This document shows, one piece after another, positions 6,191 to 11,425 of a stretch of 15,541 nt of DNA. The notes beneath the pieces were generated by a model. It was given only the letters and a program-made list of their open reading frames with translations, searched no databases and was not told the origin of the DNA. The stretch is from Phycisphaerae bacterium. GTDB lineage: Bacteria > Planctomycetota > Phycisphaerae > Sedimentisphaerales > SG8-4. The DNA lies in the NCBI GenBank assembly GCA_030613765.1, contig JAUWLI010000027.1, positions 1 through 15,541 of the forward strand, read 5' to 3'. Both the position numbers and the translations under genes were made by a program. Position 1 is the stretch's first letter. Each line of letters starts with the position of its first letter.

Positions 6191-6315
6191 TCCTTTGCTG
6201 CAAACCGTCATTAGCTATTTTCTATAAAAACTATTATATTTAACAAAATATTGCTCTTGTGTCAATGAATTTGGCACATTTAGATAATATTTCGCCAGCG
6301 AATTATGAGTAAAAA
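6191..6315 (+). other. AT-rich leader before ogt, no clear promoter
   Basis: The remaining 125 bases of the 244-bp divergent gap are AT-rich. A TAGATAAT stretch (6281-6288) could serve as a -10 element for ogt, but no well-placed -35 partner is visible. A CTATTTTCTATAAAAACTATTA stretch broken by A-runs near 6215-6236 resembles the 7-nt units of the tpiA/secG palindrome. I see nothing else here. Confidence 0.25.
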
Positions 6316-6849
6316 ATGCAAAAAGCGATAAAATATACGATTTTTAAGACTAAATGGGGGTATTTCGGCCTTGTCGGCGCTGAATATGCTCTTTGTCGAA
6401 CTCAACTACCCGGGCCGAAACGCAAAAAAATCAAATCTCTGCTTTTAAAAAATATGCCGGCTGCTCAATTCGACAAAAGCTTGTTTAAGCCGCTTCAGGA
6501 GCAGATAAACACTTATTTTGAAGGCGCTTATGTGGATTTTAGGAATATTCCCATCGAACTGGAGGGATTCAGTTCTTTTCTTAGCTCGGTTTTGACTGCC
6601 TGCAGAAATGTTGGATTTGGCCGAACAATAACCTATGCCGGATTAGCGAGAAAGTTAAACCGGCCCGCCGCTGCCAGGGCCGTCGGCAACGCACTTGCCA
6701 AAAATCCGCTCCCGTTGATTATCCCCTGCCACCGCATAATCCGTGGCGATGGCAAAATCGGCGGTTTCAGTGCTGCCGGAGGAACAGATTTAAAAGCAAA
6801 GTTGCTAAAACACGAACAAACATCCCGGATCGATTGCAAAAGCAGTTAA
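6316..6849 (+). CDS. ogt: Methylated-DNA--protein-cysteine S-methyltransferase
   Basis: This suicide DNA-repair protein moves the alkyl group from O6-alkylguanine onto its own cysteine. The 177-residue protein has an N-terminal ribonuclease-H-like part (about 1-80, poorly conserved as usual) and the C-terminal DNA-binding and active-site domain. In that domain are a helix-turn-helix around TITYAGLARKL, the minor-groove arginine region AARAVGNALAKNP, and the active site IPCHRII (acceptor Cys138), followed by GKIGGFSAAGGTDLKAKLLKHE. All key residues are present. It has no Ada-type N-terminal regulatory domain, so it is an Ogt/MGMT-type repair protein and not the adaptive-response activator. The start ATG is preceded by GAG eight bases upstream. 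It stands alone on its strand; a weak 7-bp hairpin (6841-6861) lies at its stop in the short convergent gap. Confidence 0.95.
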   Translation: MQKAIKYTIFKTKWGYFGLVGAEYALCRTQLPGPKRKKIKSLLLKNMPAAQFDKSLFKPLQEQINTYFEGAYVDFRNIPIELEGFSSFLSSVLTACRNVGFGRTITYAGLARKLNRPAAARAVGNALAKNPLPLIIPCHRIIRGDGKIGGFSAAGGTDLKAKLLKHEQTSRIDCKSS

Positions 6850-6870
6850 TCTAAAATTGCTGCCAACTCA

Positions 6871-7572
6871 TTACTCCATGTGTATGACACGGTTTTGTTG
6901 ATCCGCCTTGAGGCTGGCTTTTTTGATAATGTCGTACAGGTCGCGAGACCTTCTTATCTTTTCGAAGGCGAACTCCGGGTCCGTTTTATCGGTTGTTATC
7001 AAACTCACGGAGCCTATCCCAAAAATAACATCGAACACGGTTCTGTGCATATTCAGGTCAATTACTCTGAACATATCCAGATTGTCTACTCTTCTGTCGA
7101 AAATACCCCGCCCCCACTCAATCCTATCGGCGGTAATTTCATAATAGATCATCTTGAGTTTGACCATTTTTATAACAAGTATCAGCACAACAATTGTGGC
7201 AAGCCCAAAACCGGCGATAACCCTGTATTGGCCGAATGCCAACGCTTGGTTGTCGGTAAGTTTCAAACTCAGCAGGTCATCAGCCATAATTTCGAGAGGT
7301 AGTTTTATCAAAAGACCTGCCGCAACAAGAAAGAACAAACCCTTGACCACTGCCGGCACCATCCCCAAAAGAGACGGATTACCAGCAAACAGGATTGTAT
7401 CATCAGTTTCGTCATCTTCGGATGACTGAGAATCCGGCCCAGAATTGGCTTGCAGGGCCCTGGCCTTATCGCTGTTGAGAAACTCACCACAGAACCGGCA
7501 CTTGATGGCCTGAGCCTGAATCGTCTCGGCGCAAAATATGCATTGTTTTGTCTGCAAATCAATAACTGTCAT
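6871..7572 (-). CDS. Zinc-ribbon membrane protein with bacterial PH domain
   Basis: The 233-residue protein has three visible parts. Residues 11-28 are a small zinc ribbon (CIFC...CRFC, Cys11, Cys14, Cys25, Cys28). An acidic linker (SSEDDETDD, about 50-58) leads to two hydrophobic segments at about 72-96 and 119-137. Residues 141-217 look like a bacterial PH domain of the bPH2/YdbS type: YYEITADRIEWGRGIFDRRVDNLDMFRVIDL, split by convention into the ITxxRI and RRxDNLxMxRVxDL parts, then the GSVSLITTD strand pair. I infer a cytoplasmic zinc ribbon and PH domain attached to the membrane. The molecular function is unknown. Zinc-ribbon/PH hybrids are seen scattered in bacteria. It is convergent with ogt and divergent from the membrane-protein/XRE operon, and may share a control region with it. 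A Shine-Dalgarno is not obvious. Confidence 0.75.
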   Translation of the reverse strand: MTVIDLQTKQCIFCAETIQAQAIKCRFCGEFLNSDKARALQANSGPDSQSSEDDETDDTILFAGNPSLLGMVPAVVKGLFFLVAAGLLIKLPLEIMADDLLSLKLTDNQALAFGQYRVIAGFGLATIVVLILVIKMVKLKMIYYEITADRIEWGRGIFDRRVDNLDMFRVIDLNMHRTVFDVIFGIGSVSLITTDKTDPEFAFEKIRRSRDLYDIIKKASLKADQQNRVIHME

Positions 7573-7628
7573 TAAGTATATATTCGGAAATATGTGCGGA
7601 ATTTGACCAAAGGATTGTTGCAGCTCTA

Positions 7629-7663
7629 AATTTTTTAAAAAATTTTACAAAAAAATGTAAAAT
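7629..7663. promoter_or_regulatory. AT-rich palindromes upstream of the XRE-operon promoter
   Basis: A perfect A/T palindrome (AAATTTTTT then its complement, 7629-7646) merges into a second inverted repeat, TTTTACA (7644-7650), six A residues, TGTAAAA (7657-7663). The block lies just upstream of the -35 box at 7669, where an UP element or an operator would sit. TGTAAA is the inverse of the TTTACA found in the direct repeats downstream, so it may be a further regulator half-site. Confidence 0.5.
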
Positions 7664-7668
7664 GTACT

Positions 7669-7697
7669 TGACATATAGTATGGTTTCCTTTACATTA
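7669..7697 (+). promoter_or_regulatory. Sigma70-type promoter of the membrane-protein/XRE operon
   Basis: A perfect -35 TTGACA (7669-7674), a 17-bp spacer and a -10 TACATT (7692-7697, four of six consensus bases) lie about 60 bp before the first start codon. A second, weaker copy is offset by 21 bp (TTTACA 7690-7695, TACATT 7713-7718) because the region is built of 21-bp repeats. Confidence 0.65.
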
Positions 7698-7719
7698 TGT
7701 TTGATATGCTTTACATTAA
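7669..7719 (+). repeat. Three direct repeats at exact 21-bp spacing, candidate operator
   Basis: TTGACATA (7669), TTTACATTA (7690) and TTTACATTA (7711) recur at exactly 21-bp steps, two helical turns, so they face the same side of the DNA. They overlap the -35, the -10 and the initial transcribed region. The likely reader is the XRE protein encoded at the end of the same operon (autoregulation). That link is inference. Confidence 0.6.
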
Positions 7720-7755
7720 AAGAAAGTAAATCGCAGTTTGAAAAGGATAAAAATC

Positions 7756-8190
7756 ATGAATAGATACCAGAAATTAGCGTGGTTTAACTTAATCGTCATA
7801 ACTGCAACGATACTTATTACAACAACTGCGGTCGCAATAGAAATCCACATACGCGGTTATTCAACAATCGGGATTTGGTTTGTTGTGATCATGGCACTTC
7901 TAAAACTCAATCCCTTTTTGTTTAAAAAACCAAAGGGCCGGAACAAGGTTGTCAGTGATGAGCGTGACACTCTTATTGTCAAAAGAGCAGTATCGTTTGC
8001 CTATACAACCTTCTGGTTCGTTTTTTTTGTATCCAGTTTTGCAATTCATATTTTCATGGGGATGGGGCCAAAGAGTTCTGTGCCGACGATAACCTTGCCG
8101 CTGATGGCTGCCGGAGGAGCTGTCTTTATTAAGATTGTAAGCTCGGTTGCAATTTTGGTTCAGTACGGCCGGACAGGTAAAGGAGAATAA
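7756..8190 (+). CDS. Four-helix membrane protein, first of a tandem paralogous pair
   Basis: This is a hypothetical integral membrane protein of 144 residues. Four hydrophobic segments are visible (about 8-30, 36-54, 80-101, 111-136), with a short basic loop containing KKPKGRNK and then VSDERDTLI (DERD at 68-71) between the second and third. The DER(D/E) loop between two helix pairs is typical of small membrane proteins found next to XRE regulators (DUF2178-like); that comparison is from memory and is not a firm family call. A TTG at 7738 would add six residues, but the ATG at 7756 has AAAAGGA before it and aligns with the start of the paralogue (MNR.QK.A.FNLIVI). The next gene begins 2 bp after its stop, with a GGAG inside its 3' end, so the two are translationally coupled. 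Confidence 0.75.
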   Translation: MNRYQKLAWFNLIVITATILITTTAVAIEIHIRGYSTIGIWFVVIMALLKLNPFLFKKPKGRNKVVSDERDTLIVKRAVSFAYTTFWFVFFVSSFAIHIFMGMGPKSSVPTITLPLMAAGGAVFIKIVSSVAILVQYGRTGKGE

Positions 8191-8192
8191 TC

Positions 8193-8633
8193 ATGAACAG
8201 GGCACAAAAGATAGCAAGGTTCAATTTGATTGTAATATTAATAGCTCTAACCCTTAGCGCAATAGCGGTCAGTGTATTCTACTTTGTCGTTGATTTGCCA
8301 ATACGACGTGCGCTTGGTGGGTTCGGATTCATGGGCATCACTGGTCTTATGGGGCTGTCACCACTCTTGTATAAGAAAGAACGCGACAAGGTGAGCTTCG
8401 ATGAGCGCGACGAATTAATTAATTACAGAGCAATTTTAGCTGCGTATTCTGTATTTTGGCTCGTTTTTACTGCCGCATGTATGATTCCATGGTCAATTAT
8501 TGGGCCGAGTGGTTCAATTTCAGTTAATGTGCTGCCAATTATGCTTTTCGGAATTGGGATTACTCTTGCGCTAGTGCACTCTTTGGTGATTCTGGTCCAG
8601 TATGGCCGGGGGGGCAAAGATGGCGAAAAGTGA
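8193..8633 (+). CDS. Four-helix membrane protein, second of a tandem paralogous pair
   Basis: This 146-residue protein is clearly homologous to the one just upstream. It shares the opening MNRxQKxAxFNLIVI, the loop VSFDERDELI (DERD at 70-73), the following AYSVFWLVF (FWxVF in both), and the C-terminal ILVQYGRxGK. Hydrophobic segments lie at about 8-31, 42-59, 82-104 and 110-136. The pair therefore arose by duplication, and conservation concentrates in the DERD loop and the cytoplasmic ends while the helices have drifted. It has a strong AAAGGAG Shine-Dalgarno. Its 3' end overlaps the XRE gene by 14 bp, so all three are one transcript. The function is unknown; it may be a membrane sensor or the protected target of the regulator. 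A heteromeric complex of the two paralogues is plausible. Confidence 0.75.
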   Translation: MNRAQKIARFNLIVILIALTLSAIAVSVFYFVVDLPIRRALGGFGFMGITGLMGLSPLLYKKERDKVSFDERDELINYRAILAAYSVFWLVFTAACMIPWSIIGPSGSISVNVLPIMLFGIGITLALVHSLVILVQYGRGGKDGEK

Positions 8634-8868
8634 TTTAAAAAACCAGATACGTCGTCTGCGTTTTGACAACGGCGAAATGACACAGCAGCAGTTGGCCGAC
8701 AAAGCAGGTGTAACCCGCCAGACTATCATCGCCATCGAATCCGGCAAATACGCACCTTCGCTGCCTCTTGCTATCAAAATAGCCCGCACTTTTGGAAAAC
8801 CGATAGAAGAAATATTCCAATATGAGGATGAAGATTCTCAATCATCAGCTACCAGTCCGGATGCGTAA
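8620..8868 (+). CDS. XRE-family helix-turn-helix transcriptional regulator
   Basis: This is an 82-residue DNA-binding protein made almost wholly of one Cro/CI-type HTH. The helix-turn-helix lies at about 21-41 (TQQQLADKAGVTRQTIIAIE), followed by SGKYAPSLPLAIKIARTFGKPIEEIFQY. This is the compact subfamily with xVxRQTIxxIExGKYxPSLxLAxKIA that is usually encoded beside small membrane proteins. The tail is short and acidic (EDEDSQSS), with no ligand domain. An upstream in-frame ATG at 8602 would add six residues; the ATG at 8620 is preferred for its G-rich Shine-Dalgarno (GGGGGG, seven bases upstream) and family length. It is last in the three-gene operon and probably binds the 21-bp repeats upstream (inference). 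Its stop directly abuts the stop of the convergent glycosidase gene. Confidence 0.9.
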   Translation: MAKSDLKNQIRRLRFDNGEMTQQQLADKAGVTRQTIIAIESGKYAPSLPLAIKIARTFGKPIEEIFQYEDEDSQSSATSPDA

Positions 8869-9957
8869 CTATTTGAACTCCTGCAGCAGTTCCAGCAGCT
8901 TTCGGTCGAGCTTATGGCCGTGGAAGTCCTCGTATTTCACATCTTTGCGACCCGAGTCGATAATGCCAAATGAGCCGCGGAAGTTCCAAAGCGCCAGGCC
9001 AATACCATTGCTGGTAAGGATTTCCAGGACGTCACGCAGCCAGGCCAGAACCACTTTGTGCGGGGTTTTGTTGTAAGTGCCGCCTTCACCGCAGTGCACG
9101 CCCACGCCTTTTTTCGCAAGGTCGATCCACTTCTGGTAGTGCTTCTCCAAACGTTTGCGGTCCCAGCCGTGACCGGGCCAGGCCGGCTCGGGAAAATTCT
9201 TACTGTTGACCCAGGATGCCTTGTAGTGACTGATGAACATAGGCTGATACGCCCGGGTACTCTGGCCGATACCAAGGTCGGCCAACTCCGGTGCCGGCTC
9301 ATTGCCCCAGCTCATACCATCGGCTACAACGATGCGGTCGGGATTTATCTTGCGAATGGCCGCCACCGCCGTCCGAACTACGCGCTCGTGGTCGGCCCGG
9401 CTCATACGATTACCGATTGAAGGAGGCTCGTTGATCAAATCGAAGCTGAGTTGATCCTTTGAAATGCCCTTGTATCGCTTTGCCAGCATCTGCCAATGGA
9501 AGCAGAACGCCTTGAGCGGCTCGGCATCTTTCCATAGGTTATGCGGCTCGATGAATTCGCGGTTCACCGAATAGCCCGGCCCGCGGTGGAAGTTCAGGCT
9601 GACGTGAAGACCGTATTTACCGGCGAGCTGCACAGCCCGGTCGAGTTTTTCGAGCATCGGCTCGTGGATTTTGTAGTCGTCGCCATCTTTTATCCACAGC
9701 CGGTAGCACATCGGAAAACGAACGAAGTCAAAGCCAAAATCGCGCATCCAGCGAAAATCATCTTCCCGGAAATCACCTTTGCTTCGCATTGTGAACATAT
9801 CCAGCAGGTTGAATCCCCGCCAGCGGGGCAGTGCTGTCTGGGCCACGGATTTGTTCTTTTTTCCCTCTTTCTTTGGTTCCCGTGCATATCCAGGCAATGC
9901 CGCCGCAGCCATCCCGGCAGCCGCCGTTTTCAGAAAATTCCGTCGATTATTGTCCAT
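8869..9957 (-). CDS. Tat-exported GH5-type glycoside hydrolase (cellulase family)
   Basis: The 362-residue protein begins with a twin-arginine signal (NRRNFLK, residues 4-10, then an Ala-rich stretch ending near AREP at 26), so it should be exported folded. The rest is a (beta/alpha)8 barrel of clan GH-A, family 5 type. VRFP carries the conserved arginine (Arg80), LNFHR the conserved histidine (His124), LINEPPS the acid/base (Asn176-Glu177), SHYKASW the conserved His-Tyr (244-245), VHCGEGGTYN the nucleophile (Glu291), and LALWNFRGSFGI the late barrel tryptophan. The substrate cannot be read from sequence; a beta-glucan or beta-mannan is likely. GGAGG precedes the ATG, and a plausible promoter lies at 9990-10019. 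The coding sequence is visibly more GC-rich than the XRE operon beside it. No polysaccharide-utilisation genes are adjacent. Confidence 0.88.
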   Translation of the reverse strand: MDNNRRNFLKTAAAGMAAAALPGYAREPKKEGKKNKSVAQTALPRWRGFNLLDMFTMRSKGDFREDDFRWMRDFGFDFVRFPMCYRLWIKDGDDYKIHEPMLEKLDRAVQLAGKYGLHVSLNFHRGPGYSVNREFIEPHNLWKDAEPLKAFCFHWQMLAKRYKGISKDQLSFDLINEPPSIGNRMSRADHERVVRTAVAAIRKINPDRIVVADGMSWGNEPAPELADLGIGQSTRAYQPMFISHYKASWVNSKNFPEPAWPGHGWDRKRLEKHYQKWIDLAKKGVGVHCGEGGTYNKTPHKVVLAWLRDVLEILTSNGIGLALWNFRGSFGIIDSGRKDVKYEDFHGHKLDRKLLELLQEFK

Positions 9958-9989
9958 GTATATTTCCTCCTATTTGTCTGGAACCTGTA

Positions 9990-10019
9990 ATTATTACCAT
10001 TTTTGCTGTAATGAGTCAA
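9990..10019 (-). promoter_or_regulatory. Sigma70-type promoter for the GH5 gene
   Basis: On the minus strand, TTGACT (10014-10019, five of six consensus) is followed after 18 bp by AATAAT (9990-9995, five of six). It lies about 33 bp before the GH5 start codon, with GGAGG between. Spacing is near optimal. Confidence 0.55.
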
Positions 10020-10071
10020 GTAAATTTGGTTTTTAACCGGTATTCTCGGACTGGCAAGGTAGCTTTTTGAG

Positions 10072-10100
10072 TTGACAGCCGGGTCGATAGCTGCTATAAT
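10072..10100 (+). promoter_or_regulatory. Perfect-consensus sigma70 promoter of the lipoprotein-cdaA-cdaR operon
   Basis: TTGACA (10072-10077) and TATAAT (10095-10100) are both exact consensus, separated by the optimal 17 bp. Transcription should start near 10107 and give a leader of about 115 nt before the lipoprotein gene. Such an exact promoter implies strong basal expression unless it is repressed or attenuated. Confidence 0.8.
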
Positions 10101-10121
10101 AGGCTAATAAATAGCGGTGGA

Positions 10122-10168
10122 TTTTGTGCTGCTCAATGTGGTAAATTTGCCGGCTGACCGGCACAAAA
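10122..10168 (+). promoter_or_regulatory. Structured 5' leader with two mutually exclusive hairpins
   Basis: TTTTGTGCTG (10122-10131) can pair with CGGCACAAAA (10159-10168). The same 3' bases also form a compact GC hairpin, GCCGG/CCGGC with a CTGA loop (10149-10162). Both cannot form fully at once. The leader does not show the conserved features of the c-di-AMP (ydaO/yuaA) riboswitch. A switching role is speculative. Confidence 0.35.
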
Positions 10169-10222
10169 ACGATTATCTGAGAAGTAGAGTCGGCTTTTTA
10201 GATTTCAAAAAGGGAAAAAGTG

Positions 10223-10453
10223 ATGAAAAAAGCTTATTTTTTTACCTGTAAAGTGATTTTGCTTGTCTTCTTGGGTACTTTGGTCTTGTTATCCTTCGGC
10301 TGTTCTTCCCAGCAGCCGGGCGAGACTGTGGCTGAGGGGCAGAGACGGCACAAGCGCAATCTTCGTATTAATCAGCAGGGAATGATGGCAGACATAGACA
10401 GGGTTTTGCTTTTGGATAAGCCGAGCAAGCTCACAGATAGAAGAATACCCTGA
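10223..10453 (+). CDS. Small predicted lipoprotein encoded upstream of cdaA
   Basis: This is a 76-residue protein of unknown function. The N-terminus is a signal peptide with KK, a hydrophobic core (about 9-24) and a lipobox-like LSFGC, giving a candidate lipidated Cys27. The match is imperfect because Phe sits at -2 and Ser at -3. The mature part is short and charged: SSQQPGE, then EGQRRHKRNLRINQQGMMADIDRVLLLDKPSKLTD. The MMxDIDxxLxxDxPSKLT pattern resembles a small protein I associate with Phycisphaerae-type Planctomycetota; that is memory only. AGGG lies eight bases before the ATG; a GTG directly before it (10220) is less likely. It is first in the transcript from the consensus promoter, 96 bp before cdaA, from which it is separated by a palindrome. 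Confidence 0.7.
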   Translation: MKKAYFFTCKVILLVFLGTLVLLSFGCSSQQPGETVAEGQRRHKRNLRINQQGMMADIDRVLLLDKPSKLTDRRIP

Positions 10454-10462
10454 TATGTAGAG

Positions 10463-10532
10463 TACAAGGACACAAATTATAAGTGTGCAAACCATAGGTT
10501 GTCTTGTGCTCCTATGTTCTTGTGCACTTGTA
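10463..10532. repeat. Imperfect palindrome with 8-nt units, lipoprotein/cdaA gap
   Basis: The core is CATAGG/CCTATG (10493-10498, 10511-10516) with a 12-nt loop, extended imperfectly by AAGTG (10481-10485) against CACTT (10525-10529). Alternatively TACAAG (10463-10468) pairs with CTTGTA (10527-10532). The right arm, read on the minus strand, is a run of 8-mers: TACAAGTG, CACAAGAA, CATAGGAG, CACAAGAC. The left arm starts TACAAGGA, CACAAATT. The element fills the gap and ends right before the AAAAAAGGG Shine-Dalgarno region of cdaA. It has no T-tract, so it is probably not a terminator. Confidence 0.65.
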
Positions 10533-10549
10533 AAAAAGGGATTTGATTT

Positions 10550-11410
10550 GTGGAAACGCTCTTAGACTATTTCTACAGGGTGGCAGGGTATGAATGGTGG
10601 CGTGTTGTTATCGAGCTGTTTCTTTTAGGCCTTGTTGTTTACTGGGTTGTCGATTTCCTCGAAGGTACTCGCGGAGAAAGGTTATTCCGAAGCGTAATAT
10701 TGATTCTCATTGCCGGCGTGCTCATTTTAAATCTGGTGGCAGAGCAACTTAGGTTCGAGCGCCTGGAGTATCTTTATCGTTACTTTTTAATTGGCGTCCT
10801 GGTCGTTGCCGTCGCAGCATTTCAGCCGGAAATTCGAAGAGCACTCATACGAATAGGCCAGCCCAGGTTTTGGGCAAGTTCATCACAGCAGTTAGTAAAA
10901 ACCGTCGAAGAAATGGTCACTGCCGTAACTGAGCTTTCCGCCGCTCGAACCGGAGCTATCATTGTTATTGAGAAACGGGTAGCGTTAGGCGAGTTTATAG
11001 AAACCGGTGTTCGAGTCGATGCCAGGGTTACGTCTGAGCTGCTCAAGACTATTTTTTACCCCGGTACTGCCCTGCATGATATGGCCGTTATAATACGAGG
11101 CGATAGAGTAGTTGCTGCCAGAGTGCAGTTGCCTTTAGCTGAAGCCGGCAGTATTGACGGTGTTGAACTCGGTTCCCGGCACCGGGCCGCGATAGGCATA
11201 ACGGCAGGTTCAGACGCTGCCTGTTTGGTGGTAAGTGAGGAAACCGGTATTATTACGCTTGCCCGGAAAGGAAAGTTGACCCGAGACATAAGCGAGTCTC
11301 AGCTAAGAAAGCATCTGACCAGCACGATGGCCGAGTATGTACCTATTGTCGAGAGACTATGGGGGCATCCAGATAAAGAGGCTGGCCAGGAACATAAAGA
11401 TTTGGCATAG
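10550..11410 (+). CDS. cdaA: Membrane diadenylate cyclase CdaA (variant DGA motif)
   Basis: CdaA makes cyclic di-AMP from two ATP. The 286-residue protein has three N-terminal membrane segments (about 18-38, 46-64, 78-92), then a short coiled region and the cytoplasmic DAC domain (about 112-265). The domain shows GAIIVIEKRVALGEFIETG, TALHDMAVII and GSRHRAAIGI, then VVSEETG with the usual Glu. The RHR motif (210-212) is intact. The other signature, DGA, reads DMA (177-179), and the SExTDA segment after RHR reads TAGSDA; both are departures from family consensus. The metal-binding Asp177 is kept. The start is GTG with GGG seven bases upstream, downstream of the palindrome. The next gene is a YbbR/CdaR-like protein, the normal partner of CdaA. 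No glmM follows. Confidence 0.92.
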   Translation: METLLDYFYRVAGYEWWRVVIELFLLGLVVYWVVDFLEGTRGERLFRSVILILIAGVLILNLVAEQLRFERLEYLYRYFLIGVLVVAVAAFQPEIRRALIRIGQPRFWASSSQQLVKTVEEMVTAVTELSAARTGAIIVIEKRVALGEFIETGVRVDARVTSELLKTIFYPGTALHDMAVIIRGDRVVAARVQLPLAEAGSIDGVELGSRHRAAIGITAGSDAACLVVSEETGIITLARKGKLTRDISESQLRKHLTSTMAEYVPIVERLWGHPDKEAGQEHKDLA

Positions 11411-11425
11411 TATCAGCAAATCAAA

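Noticed and set aside
6072..6315. Phe-codon leader peptide attenuator for pheA
   Set aside because: No short open frame rich in Phe codons followed by a terminator is visible on the minus strand upstream of pheA.
10101..10222. c-di-AMP (ydaO/yuaA) riboswitch upstream of the cdaA operon
   Set aside because: The leader is short (about 115 nt) and I do not see the conserved core or pseudo-symmetric helices of that class.
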